DNA of 64,000 nucleotides, taken from positions 37,959,113-38,023,112 of the forward strand of contig NC_052508.1 of assembly GCF_014356525.2 (NCBI RefSeq), given 5' to 3'. The position numbers and the translations under genes were made by a program. The stretch is from Nilaparvata lugens. Its lineage: Eukaryota; Arthropoda; Insecta; Hemiptera; Delphacidae. Below, piece after piece: positions 34,012 through 45,311 of the stretch; position 1 is the first letter of the stretch, and the number at the start of each line of letters is the position of its first letter. The notes beneath the pieces were generated by a model, which made no database searches, was not told the DNA's origin, and saw nothing but the letters and a program-made list of their open reading frames with translations.

Positions 34012-35768
34012 TAATTTGGATTGATTAATAAGAATCCCTAGCTAAAATATTTATAGGTCTAAGTAAAGTAACTGGCTAATATCGCCAAAGAGATAACATA
34101 AAGATTAGATAATATCAGATTGTCCTGGCTAAACTGTACAACAGCCTAAGAGGAATTGAAATAATTTTTTGCTAATATATAATATATTATAAAATATTGA
34201 AGGTTGAGGTTAGGCATAAACATTTAGTGATCGGCGACCTAACGATCGTCCGAGCCATGCAACGTAGAATCTGACCAAACACCTTGGCAGATATTTATTG
34301 TGGCAAAACGGTATGCAATTTGAGGAACAAAAGGTCTCACGTGGCTAATTATTATGATGCATGAAACAAATAATAACATATAAAAAATTAACTAGCATGT
34401 AGAGAGCATATTTAAAAAAACCAATAAAAATAATTAAATGTATCCAGGAAATAGGAGGTTACCAGGCGCATGAATACTGAAATAATTTGCATGCACCAAT
34501 CACATAATGGCAATTGATAGGCGGCAATAGTATGCCAATTCAAAAATATTTGTATATATTTCTACAAATAAATAGAATTTGTATAAAATTGTTGTATAGT
34601 CTATGTTTTGGATATGGCCCGAAGGCAAAGAAATTATTAAACATACAACATAAGTAATAATTTAATATTTTAGTACGGTCTATTTGAACCTTGAATGGCG
34701 GAGGACTAGGATATTCAAATTTTATGTAAATTTAGAAATCAGAAATGAGAATTGTAAAATTGAGAAAGGAGAACCAACACTCGCCTGCCAAATGCCACCA
34801 TGAGAGGTCCCTAAATATTATAGAGCGTAATACCTTGCTATAACTTGTAAAAATTTAAAGTTAAATTGAATTACTAAATTTCTTATAAGACTTTGTGATG
34901 CTCTTATAAAGCAAAAGTCATTTTCATTTTTTTAAATAATTTTGTAACCCCTTGGAAGAGACGACTCCGGCTACAATAGTCCAGGACCACCAGGAGTTGG
35001 ATCGACATCAGCAGCTCATGAGAAAATTTCGACACGTGAGTGAGAAATATTGAAATAGTGATAGGGCGCCCTCAGTGCTTCGAAATTGCATGAGAATCAA
35101 AGCTAGCTCGTCGAAAGGGTTTTCTCATAAATTAAGAATTTAGTAAAAAATAAAAAGTAAATATAGTATTAAAGGTATTTTATTAGAAGAGTAACGAGTC
35201 AATACATATCAGAAGTTCTATAAATCAAAGAAGTATAAAATCTAGACTAGTAATACATATTCATATGATCTTTAATTTCTGCAATATAATTTGTGATAGT
35301 TTGTTGTAGCTCTGATTCACTAGATGAATTGCTCTATTTATTCCGTCAGGTGCCGAATCTTGCACCCTGAGATAAAATATATATTCATTGCAAAGAAATC
35401 TATTAGATACTATAGAATTTAATATATATATTTGGATTATTGGTTGTCAATTTATCAAGCTGATTTTTAATGGAATTGTCCAAGTCGACAAGTATTAGCA
35501 AGCTAATATCGCAGCTACATGCAAAAGGATGCATATGATTATAAAATAAAAGCACATGGTAACGTTTCGTGCTATAAAATTTAGAGAATAGTATTTAGCC
35601 TGTGATATTTTATTGGTTTCGATTATTGTTCTATTTTTATATTATATATTTTTTATCGCTCTATATATTTTTTGCTCTGATTTATTTTTTGCAATATTTG
35701 TCAATATATGTATCAAATTGTTTATGGTGTGCAATTTATTCTAATTCCTCAATACTATAGGATAAGTA

Positions 35769-35852
<84 letters not shown>

Positions 35853-36045
35853 TTTTTAATGAATTATCAGAATTATTGTGGAAGCTCATATCTGGGCCTA
35901 TAAAGATCTCTATGAGACTGTATCCTATGAAAAACCACGACATAATTTTTATAATTATTAAAATATTTCATGCTCTACCGACTGATGCCAAGCAGGAGGC
36001 TAATCGTTATTTAAATATAAAAAATAACGTGACATGCTCCTGCAT
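34012..36045. mobile_element. about 2-kb unclassified insertion in PLE copy B
   Basis: PLE coding sequence breaks off near 34011 and resumes in the same sense near 36046, so this block was probably inserted. A weak 5-bp direct repeat (acata / gcata) flanks it. It contains no ORF with a recognised domain and a long (AT)n run (35771-35848). GC-richer text around 34950-35110 ('gaagagacgactccgg', 'ttggatcgacatcagcagct') may be retroelement leader sequence. Identity unknown. Confidence 0.5.
35771..35848. repeat. (AT)n microsatellite, 39 units
   Basis: Uninterrupted AT run of 78 bp. The Ile-Tyr repeat ORFs on both strands here are artefacts. Confidence 0.97.
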
Positions 36046-36630
36046 ATAAAGTTTGCAAATATTTGAATAAAATACTACCTCAAAAGACAATAATGGGAGA
36101 AAACCATAGCATAAAAAGAAACATATCATTTAGTTCAAAAAATTAAAGATATAAGAATTCCAACTGATGCTATTTTCCTATCATTAACCAACATGTACAC
36201 TAGTATTCCAACAGATGAAATAATTAGGAATTCTGAAACAAAATTTGATAGATTATAATATGAATAATGATGAAATAGAAGATCTAATAGCATTGACAAC
36301 AGTATGTGTAGATCAAAATTATATCAAATTCAATGAGAAAAAACAAAAGGAAGGTTTGGCAATGGGCTCTCCTTTATCAGGTTATCTTGCTAACATATAC
36401 ATGAACAATTTGGAAAAATCTAAAATAATGAATGATAATAATCCTCTGAAGAATAATATTATTTATTGGCTCAGATATGTTGATCATATAATATGTCTGT
36501 ATAATAATGAAGATAAAACACATGAAGGTTTTTAATTATATTTAAATTCATTATCACTCTCTATAAAATTTATGATGGAAGCTCAAGAACAGGAAATACA
36601 TTTTGTAATATTACATTTTCTTGATTTAAA
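36046..36630 (+). pseudogene. PLE copy B: RT core segment
   Basis: Plus-strand frames read K-Y-L-N-K-I-L-P-Q, then A-I-F-L-S-L-T-N-M-Y-T-S-I-P, G-L-A-M-G-S-P-L-S-G and Y-V-D-H-I, ending with F-L-D-L at about 36625. Nucleotide similarity to copy A is high. The catalytic box reads Y-V-D-H, a different lesion from copy A (Y-V-N-D). Two frameshifts are present (about 36230 and after 36535). The RT C-terminus and GIY-YIG domain are absent. Confidence 0.85.
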
Positions 36631-37722
36631 TCGAATGTTCAATTCGATATTTCAAAATATTAAAAACTCGATAGCAAATATCGGTGTAATCAATATGCCG
36701 ACTTAACTTTTAACGGGGAATTTATCAGATATATTTGTGTTGACTACTGTAACAAAGTTCTATTTCTGAATTAACAAATAATTTTAAACAACATAAAGGG
36801 TGAATAAAATTTCAAAACAGTTTTAAAATAAAGTTTTATTGAGTATAATAAGTGAAACTTGTAAATTTGTATTTTTTATTACTTGGCAATCAATGCTATG
36901 GTGGTTCCCCACTTTCAAGCTCTAGGCACTTGTCTCAGGTATTTCTGCCAGGCGTTTCTCTCAAATTTTCTAATGGCTGGCTTATGCTAGGAGTGTTTGG
37001 CTGCTGTTGAAATTTTCCTAAATAATTGAAAGATAAGATGTTTTATTTGTGATCTAAATGTTTTTTTTAAAGTTTATTGATGTTATTGAACATAGTACGT
37101 GAAATGTAGATTTCAATTTGTCTTTTCATTTTGTGTTGAATTTCTCATTTAATGTTGAAAGCCATAAGCCTGTTTTGAAACCTGTAAATGATAGATAAGT
37201 ATTCTTAATTTATAAGTTATATATTTTGATCTTGATTTGAAACAATAATATTTCTGAGTTTTTGTAAAAGCTTTTGAATCTATTTTGATGAACAGATCAA
37301 ACATATTTGTAACCTCAATCATGTTCAATCTATATTCAGTCCATGTATGATTATTTGTTCTTGTGTAAACTGAAATTTTTGAATCATTTTTAAAAATTAT
37401 AATTTGATTTGCTCTGAACTGGATTTCTTATTCATAGGCATTAGATCCATTCATGATTTATCAAGATTTTAGCATATTAGGAGCCAATGACTTTCCTTAG
37501 GTGATAGGTGAAAGCTATCCAACCTATCAGGATAAAATTGGTAGCATGCCAAATGGTACAATCTGGTGGCACATTACCAAACATAAAATCCCCAATTATA
37601 AAAAAAAATATTAGTAGGCTAGAATATCTTGATGGATTGTGAATGGAGGAATACTGCTGAGTGGGGAGTCAATTTGGGAGCAGTCAGGTTCTAATGAGTA
37701 AATATTTTTTACGCAGTAGCAA
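36631..37722. other. unassigned; possible leader of the gag element
   Basis: AT-rich, no gene. It lies directly upstream of the gag start at 37723 and could contain the 5' LTR and leader of that retrotransposon, but I find no matching 3' LTR after 43262. Confidence 0.35.
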
Positions 37723-37796
37723 GATGGAGAACAATAAAAATAATGAAGTTTTACGGCATACAGTGAAAACATTCAAAACGTACATATGTTGTGTGT

Positions 37797-38012
37797 TCAC
37801 TGAATGAATAATAAAACATCAGTAATAATTAATCTGTTTATTTGAATACATTATAAAGTTCAAGAGAATCATATTAGTTTTCTAGAGTCTAGACTGCCTA
37901 GAGTCTTTTCTATCTCAGCCTGTCCTGCAGTGTAGCCAACTTACTATTACAACTATAAGAATCAATATGATATATAATAATTTTAACATTATAATTATTC
38001 TATTATATAACA
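37797..38012 (-). repeat. gypsy 3' LTR, 216 bp
   Basis: Complete LTR, nearly identical to 41142-41327 plus 41848-41888. Differences seen include taa/ta near the start, an inserted 'cct' near 41201 and gag/gcg near 41260. The two LTRs have diverged by only a few positions. Confidence 0.9.
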
Positions 38013-38028
38013 ACTCCCTTCTTCAAGT

Positions 38029-41000
38029 TTAAATATAATCATTCAAATACGAAGGACGTGCAATTACTCTAACTGGCCTGTTCTCACTTACAGGAACTTT
38101 GGGTCCAGTTAATGTGACAGACCTTTGCTCTCCAGACCAGAATTTTTGTCTACAAACATTGACATTACTACTATCATTAATATTATCCATTGCACTATGA
38201 TTAACATTATCCATCACACAATCATTAAAACCATTAGCATCCTTAAGAAACATTGTATTTCTTACTTTCTCCTGACCATTTTTATATTTAATAATAAAAG
38301 TTCTAGGGGTATTACCAGCACGTACAATTTGAGCTGTATACCACTCTTTACTCTCCCTATCGGTTTTATAAACAATGTGTTGGCCACTTCTGATGACATC
38401 TTTACGAACTTTAGATGTCCTATCATAATACATCTTTGATTTGAGAGCATTCTTTACCAATGTGGAATGGAAATCATGTACCAGTTGAGGAACTATAAGA
38501 GCTCATGACGAATTGGAAGTTTTGTCTTACAGATCCTACTAATAAGTAACTGTGAAGGCGAAAAGTTAGTCCCTACAACTGGAATATTTCGATAATCCAT
38601 GAGCATTAGATTTATGTCTGATGAACTATCAGCACATTTTTTTAACATCAACTTGCAGATACCAACTGCTTTTTCAGCAAGGCCATTGCTTTGATGGTAA
38701 TGTGGACTTGAAAATATGACTTTGAAGTTCCACTCTACAGCAAATTCATTGTACTTAGAGGAATTGAATGGCATATTGTCAGCATACAGTGTGGATGGAA
38801 TACTATGAACAGAAAATATAGCTTTCAACACTTTGATAATTTAATCTGCTGTTCTTGTTGAAAGTTTAACTAACTCAATCCATTTAGAAAACATGTCTAT
38901 TAAAACTAAATATAGTCAGAATTAGCATAATGCAAAATGTCACAAGATACCGTTTCAAAAGATAATTTTGGTTGCTCCCTAAGATACATCATACATAGGC
39001 TCTTTAACATTGTTCCTTGAGAATTTTTTACAAACTGTACAATTTCCAATAAAATTTTCTAGGTCTAAGTTCATATTATGCCAATTAAAAAATACTTTTA
39101 GCTCGAGATTTTGTTTTTGTCATACCTTGGTGTGACTCATGAAGCTTGCTCAAAATGCAGCTTTTCAAAGATAGAGGGACTATCAATCTGTTGTCCAGAT
39201 ATACAATTGAATCTTCTACACTAATAATGTTTTTGAAATCATAATAATACCTTGCATCAGGTGTTACTTTGTTCTTAGAATTGGGCCAACCATTTTGAAA
39301 ATATTGGATCAAACTTCTCAAAAGAGGGTCCTTGCTGGTCTCTGATTGAAGTCTTGATTTGAGGTCATCTGAAATGTTGATAGAATGAATTACTTCATTT
39401 AAGGATGGATCAGTTACACTTCTGTCAGCTCTTGAACAAGCTTGGCTGATAGCATCTGCAATATGCATTTTAGAGCCACGTAAATACTGGACATCAATGT
39501 CATAAATTGTTAGCTCAAATCGAATTCTTTGCAATCTAGTGGATGGAATTTTAATAATAGGTATCTTTTTCCATGACTGATACTAGAGGCATGTGATCTG
39601 TAAAAACAACAGTTTTCCTACCATAGATAAAGTTATGGAACTGTTTACAAGCAAATAGAATACTCAAAAATTCTTTTTCAATTTGGCCATAATTGATTTC
39701 AGTCTGAGAAAGAGCTTTAGAAGCGTAGTAGATAGGTTTATTTTCTTGTAGCAAAACACAACCAATGTCATCTTTGATCAAAGACTTGTAAAACAGGAGC
39801 CTGTGTTATTATTTTCTTAAGTTTGTCTACCGTTCGTGTGTGAACATCCAACCAGACAAAAACTGTATCCTTTCTCAGAAGCTGCCTCAAAGGAGCAGTA
39901 ATTTGAGATAAATCTGGAATGAAAGATCGCAAATAGTTGATGAGGCCTAGAAACCTTTGTAGTTCAACCTTAGTACTTGGAATGTCATAATCGATAATAC
40001 CTTTTATTGTATCTTCATCAGGCCTCATAGTCCCATTAGAAAATATATGACCCAAGTAGTGAATTTTTCTTGAATCTTAATTGGAACCCTGTGAGGTGGA
40101 ATAATAGATGAGGGTTCACTGCCTGCTTTAAGAGAAATTTTGTAAGGTTTGTCTATTTTTCCAATAGCTTCAAAAACGTCATTAAATTTACCAATAATGG
40201 TTGACTTTGAGTAACTTACTGTTGATTCTGCAATCCTTTTGACCAAGTTTTACTTAGTACAGCATTCTCGACTTAAAATTGGAACTGGGAGTTCATTACC
40301 AGCAACATAAAGTTTTTCTTCTCCTATTTGTCCATTGACTGAAATTTTTAAACAAACTATAAAGTCCACTTCGGTGTGCATGCCATTCCAGCTTTCAAGG
40401 CGGGATCCACAAGGTGAAGTTGTTAGAGAGTGACCAAGTTTTTTCTTCAATTCCTTGTAGATTGGATTTAATAGAATGTTGACATCAGCGCTGGGGTCGA
40501 GTTTGAAGTTGATGTCCAATGTATCCTCAACTCTTACAGATTGGAACCATCAACCATGCCTTAGATTGAATTGATGAAATACTCAGAGAGCCACAGAAGT
40601 ACGGTACTCAATGTTGTTATCATTTTCTTGTGTGTCAATAGAGTGTACTTTGCGTTGTCAATCATTAGGCTTGGATGTTTTATGGTACACATTTTGGCAA
40701 AATGATTTTTGCCTTGGCACTTGGCACAAGTCAAAATCCTCACCTTCTTGTTGTTTCCTTTCACTGAATAGGAATCTAGCGTGTAGAATGTTATTTTGGG
40801 TTACAATAATCCTTGAATCGATCAAGCACATCTTGTAGTTTTTTGTCCTTTTCATCACGAATCGTATTGTAGATGACTAAAACATCTTCACCTATCAAGA
40901 TTAAAAGTAAGGCAACTTTACGTTCTTCACTTGATCTGTCAAGTCTGGAGGCTAAGAGATAAATTTGAAAGGACTGTTAAATTTTTTCCAGTTTTGCACT

Positions 41001-41051
41001 CAGGTTGCCATCAAGGCACAACTTAGCTGGGACATTACAAGATGCTGCCAT
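38029..41051 (-). pseudogene. gypsy gag-pol, internally deleted
   Basis: Gag begins at ATG 41051 (M-A-A-S-C) with an early stop at about 40983, and has a C-x2-C-x4-H-x4-C zinc knuckle at about 40730-40690. The protease reads L-D-P-S-A-D-V-N-I-L (about 40500), where the family has D-T/S-G-A, so the catalytic triplet is damaged. The RT start (40246-40060) joins directly to the thumb (G-H-I-F-S-N-G, 40055), so the palm with Y-x-D-D is deleted. RNase H follows (A-S-K-A-L-S-Q-T-E-I-N-Y, F-T-D-H at about 39730-39590), then the integrase zinc motif (H-E-S-H-Q-G), core D (about 38900), D (Y-A-D-N) and E (N-G-L-A-E-K-A-V), and a C-terminal domain to 38029. Multiple stops and frameshifts. It cannot encode an active enzyme set. 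Confidence 0.88.
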
Positions 41052-41141
41052 TGTAGATTGTAGTTGTAGATCCAGTTTATGTATTCACAGCTCAACACAA
41101 TTAATTCACTAGAAACTCAAAACTAAATACCGACTGCACCA

Positions 41142-41888
41142 TGTTGTGTGTTCACTGAATAAATAAAACATCAGTAATAATGAATCTGTTTATTTGAATA
41201 CCTACATTATAAAGTTCAAGAGAATCATATTAGTTTTCTAGAGTCTAGACTGCCTAGCGTCTTTTCTATATCAGCCTGTCCTGCAGTGTAGCCAACTTAC
41301 TATTACAACTATAAGAATCAACATGATTGTTAGAGCCAATGAGGTGGACTTCTAAACACGTTACTTAGTAGCTCAGAAAATAAAATTGTTACCTTTAAAG
41401 GCGTCTCGTTTGGGTATGGCGGGTTCACAGTGGACTGTAAGAGCAGTCTCCTTGTTCTGGTAGGCGGCAACACGTACAGATAATCAGGATTCACTTGCAA
41501 TGGCGATGATGAATACATGGGCCCATGTCGTGGCGAAGAGATTACACAAAGAAGATCCAACTCTAGATATTTAGCGGAGTACTCTAACAATAACTTTTCC
41601 TAACTAGTCGCGGTAGTAATTTAAATTCAAACAAGCGAAGCGGTAATACATTTATGACTTTTTTAAAAGGAGAAACAACCGAGAAGCGTCAGGGCACCAA
41701 GCTTCCTCAAGTAGTTACAAAACGGAAGAGAGCTGGTAAGCAAAAAGGCGGGGGAAAACAGGGAGAACAGTGCTATCCATGGCAGTGGCACGCTAGATGG
41801 CCGTGGGTGAGCGCGGTCGATTCAAATGGCTTGGCCCATACAATGATATATAATAATTTTAACATTATAATTATTCTATTATATAACA
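41142..41888 (-). repeat. gypsy 5' LTR interrupted by a solo LTR
   Basis: 41142-41327 and 41848-41888 together equal the 216-bp LTR at 37797-38012. The 515-bp interruption (41328-41842) has its own TG...CA ends and an ATGAT duplication. Confidence 0.88.
41328..41842. mobile_element. probable solo LTR, 515 bp
   Basis: It starts TGTTAGAGCC and ends CCCATACA (TGT...ACA). It is flanked by perfect 5-bp duplications ATGAT at 41323-41327 and 41843-41847, exactly where the gypsy LTR is broken. It is GC-richer than its surroundings and has no internal retroelement coding. Orientation and family are unknown. It is most simply the product of LTR-LTR recombination. Confidence 0.8.
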
Positions 41889-42464
41889 ACGTAGATGAAG
41901 AATCTCAAGATTTAGACCTAACCTTAAACAATGACTCAAACGATAGTGTAGCTGTAAGTGAAAATGTTCCAATTGTAACAATTCAAGAGGAAGTAGTAAA
42001 AATATCAAATGAAACAAGCATGGTAGGAACTAAGAATGATTTTAATCTTATAGAGTTTTTAAAACAAATGAGAGAAGAACAAAATCAAATGAGGCAAGAG
42101 CAAAATCAAATGAGTCAAGATCAAAGTGCTAGGTTTGATGAACAAAACGCTAAAATTGACAATCTGGAACAAGATCAAAATACTAGGTTTAATGATATGA
42201 AGCAAGAATTTGCTAGCATTAGACTAGAGCAGGCTAGTACAAAGAAGGAAATGAAAGAGATACTTGATACATTCAGTAAAAATCACAAAGAAATAGGTTA
42301 TCTACAGCAGAAAACTAATGATCTTGAAATGTCAATGTTAGATGTAGGGAAATCAATGCAAAACAAAATCATTCAAGTTTCTGATAAGGTCGTTTCTGAG
42401 GTTGATGAAAGCGTAAATAAAAATAAGATCATAATAATTGAGCAACAAAATATGACACAAGATG

Positions 42465-42556
42465 ATTGATTGATTGATTGATTGATTAGCTGCCTTTATT
42501 AAAAACCTAGGAGGGCGAAGTTAGGGCGCAGCCGGCCCTCTCTTACACTTAACCCT
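42465..42556 (-). mobile_element. 92-bp LINE/SINE 3' tail insertion
   Basis: Flanked by the 7-bp duplication CAAGATG (42458-42464 and 42557-42563). On the minus strand it reads a GC-rich segment, then 'aataaaggcagctaatcaat' and an (AATC)n tail, which is the form of a 5'-truncated retroposon. Removing it restores the gag reading frame on the plus strand. Confidence 0.82.
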
Positions 42557-43262
42557 CAAGATGCTATTAATGTAAAAAATAATGAAAGTATTAAACATGT
42601 TGAAAAAGAGGTTGTAGATTTAAACGAAAAAGTAGACAGGGAAATCAAGGTATTGTCCTCTTTGAAAATAGATTGTCAAGAAAATACAGCTGCTATAACA
42701 GAGGTTAGGAAAAACATGAATAAAATGAACATGTCCACAAAAACGATTTGTAATCATACTAGTAACTTCAATGGGTTTCAGTTTCAAATGCAAATTGACA
42801 AAAAAATCCAATGCATTTCTTAGTAAACTTGACTGAGTATCTTGAAAGGAATGAAATTACAAACTGGATCAAAATTGAAGGTATTTTGGAAAACAAGTTC
42901 AATTCAAATTTTGCTCATCGTGATTGGTGGATTTTCATCCGTTTTGATGTAAATAATTTTAAAGAATTTAAAGTGAAATTCATTGCTAGAATGTGGTCAG
43001 ACGACATTCAGTCATCTGCTAGAAATGATTTGAGACTTGGAAAATATGAGCCAAACTTATCTAAGAATCTTACTGAGTATTATATTTCTCGTTTCAATAT
43101 TGCTAAGAATCTAATTCCAGCCTTAGATAAAGATACTATTTATAAGTTTTTGAAAGGTAATTTTAATGAAACCATATCCGCAGCTGCTATTATTCCTAAC
43201 ATTAAGACGTGTATGATCTGTGCAACTAATTGAAATTGCAGTGGACTGTAATAAATGCTTTT

Positions 43263-45080
43263 ATAAATAAAGAATGTTTGAGAAATACAAATGTATATTA
43301 AATTTTCTACTGCACAGATCCTACATATGCCAAAATATGAATGATAATTGATAATAAAACTAGTCCCTGGGAAAGATGCCAAATCAAAACATAGGTTTAA
43401 GTGAAACAGTTCAATAGATTTATTGTATTTTTTCAGAAACATGAAACTCCACACAGGCCAGTGGAATGAGATTTGATATTTTGACTCAATAGTCATGAAT
43501 ACAAAACAGAGAAAAAATACCTATTAATGAATTGAGATTGCCAATTGATAATTATATTAGCAATTAATAAAAGACAAATACGGTACCCAAAATATCTAAG
43601 TGTATTATTGGTCAAAAACATTGAGATAAAATCGAATTTCAATGCGTAATGCTCAGTAATGAGATAATGATTCAATTCAATGGGAACCCAAATTTTAAAT
43701 GGCAATAAGTGAATGAGATAAAATCAGGTCAATGGGCGACCTCAAAAATAAAAAAAGTAATGTAGTCTATCATACAGAATATTTTGAATGAGATATTAAT
43801 TATTAATAAATAAATGATGCAGCAAAAACAGATTTCATTATATGCTAAACCCTTTTTGTAATTCTTGATAGATTTTATTAGATAAATTAATAATTACGAA
43901 TTGATAATGAAAATATTTATATTCAAATGTATATAATAATTTTGTTAACAATGTGTTAACAATAATTTTGGTAATAACTGTGTCTACAAATGGGGATCGT
44001 GACCTTAGATTAAATAATGAATAATCCAAAATAACCCATTGAAAAGGTCAAGTAATGATTAATAAACAAGACAAAAATGAGCAAGTAATGATAAAGGTTA
44101 ATAATGATTTGAATTGATACAAAATACTTATCTAATACATGTAGAGCATGAGATCCAATCTCAAATTGGATGGACAGTAAATCGAGAACCCCTCGACAAT
44201 ACTGGGCGATGGTGACAATTTGGATGGACCCACAAGTTGGAGCGAATCACAGCGAGTTGCCAGCTCTGGACTGGATGGTGAGACACGAAGAGCGGCGACT
44301 TGGATGACCCGCAAGCAGGAAAAGATCAGACCGAGCAACAGACTCCAGACTGGAATGATGGCGATCTGGATAGCCAACAGTGATGGCTCATTGGTGATGA
44401 CACAGGAACGGCGGCGACACAGCAATGAGTGGGTGATGTCAGGTTATCTTTGTCAGTATGATACGGGCATAAGACGGACACAATGACCTTGTGACGCAGT
44501 TGAGATATGTAACACATAACTTGAATGTAACGTAGCTGATAATTTACTGAACTGAATGAACCGTCCAAAGGCTAGGCACGGTGAATGACATATAAAGTTA
44601 ATTGAGTTGGTGACAGCCAAAAATTCACTGCACTGAAGCTATGAGTGAATGTCTGAATGGAAAACCATCCAATTGGCATGGCATGATGTAACAAATGTTC
44701 GTAGATCACTATTAAATGATTGAAACTGATACACCATCTACGAAGTAGACATGAAAATTGCTAATACTGTGATCTAGCAATGAACGCTTAGGTAGCAAGC
44801 TGACTAACCTAGCAAGACGGATACAGAACAGAACGTCTGACTGCACCGTGAATGATAAGAGTGTGATCTTGAAATGCAAGCAACCCACTAGTAATAATGT
44901 CCCGCAAGACCAGAATTACTTCCATGAAATGATGAATATGAAATGGGCTTCAAGCCCTGCCAAAATGTCTACCGCTACTGTAAATGAATGTTCAGTTCAC
45001 AATCATAAACTTGATGCTGAATATGTTGAATGTTCTGGAAACTTGATTTTCATAGTCAGTAATATGAAATTGATTTGAGT
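43263..45080. other. unassigned DNA
   Basis: AT-rich to about 44130, then a GC-richer stretch with repeated 'gactggatgg/gactggaatgatgg' motifs (44200-44460) and overlapping ORFs on both strands. Without domain support I read these as non-coding, possibly 5' leader of the LINE whose ORF1 starts at 45312. Another open stretch (44848-45078) lacks any recognisable feature. Confidence 0.4.
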
Positions 45081-45311
45081 TCTCACACTGAGCAGTGAAT
45101 GCATTTAGATTGAGAATAAACAGTTTGAATACTAGTGACGAAAGCAGCATGTTGTGACATACCAATAATCAATTCATTCTTAATTGAGACGCTGAGTAGT
45201 AAACATCGTTGTTTAGAGCTGCAGAACATAATAACAATTGTGTTGTGATTACCGGTATTGCAAAAGTGAGTTATAGCTGATAGACTAGTGAATCCATCCG
45301 TTACATTACGT

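Larger units (their letters stand above)
37797..41888 (-). mobile_element. degenerate Ty3/gypsy element, about 4.1 kb with insertion
   Basis: LTRs lie at 37797-38012 (3' LTR, 216 bp) and 41142-41888 (5' LTR, interrupted by a solo LTR). On the minus strand the LTR runs from tgttatat to acacaaca, with TGTT...AACA ends. The flanking 5-bp repeat is acata (left) and acgta (right), one mismatch. Next to the 5' LTR the leader starts 'tggtgcagtcgg', a tRNA primer-binding-site form. Next to the 3' LTR is the purine tract 'gaagaagggagt'. Internal coding is on the minus strand and incomplete. Confidence 0.88.
37723..43262 (+). pseudogene. LTR-retrotransposon gag, split by three insertions or lesions
   Basis: ATG 37723 opens 21 codons and is then cut by a gypsy element (37797-41888). 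The same frame resumes at 41889-41894 and runs through an acidic segment into a long Gln/Glu-rich coiled coil (about 42060-42460). A 92-bp retro-insert (42465-42556) interrupts it without changing the frame. A frameshift at a seven-A run near 42800 leads to the retrotransposon gag domain (about 42811-43215), with L-T-E-Y-L-E-R, F-x-V-K-F-I-A-R-M-W-S-D-D-I-Q and T-E-Y-Y-I-S-R. No zinc knuckle, protease or pol follows, so the host element is truncated near 43262. It is a Ty3/gypsy-like gag by pattern. Confidence 0.72.

Noticed and set aside
35708..36049. Ile-Tyr repeat ORFs (also 15606-15827)
   Set aside because: Translation of AT microsatellites.
41654..42469. 271-codon ORF with a basic N-terminus and coiled coil
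   Set aside because: Its first part lies in the solo LTR and gypsy LTR and only the part after 41889 is gag. It is an accidental fusion across nested insertions.
44132..44568. Overlapping ORFs on both strands, 80-97 codons
   Set aside because: Three mutually overlapping frames without any domain. Open by GC content rather than by coding.
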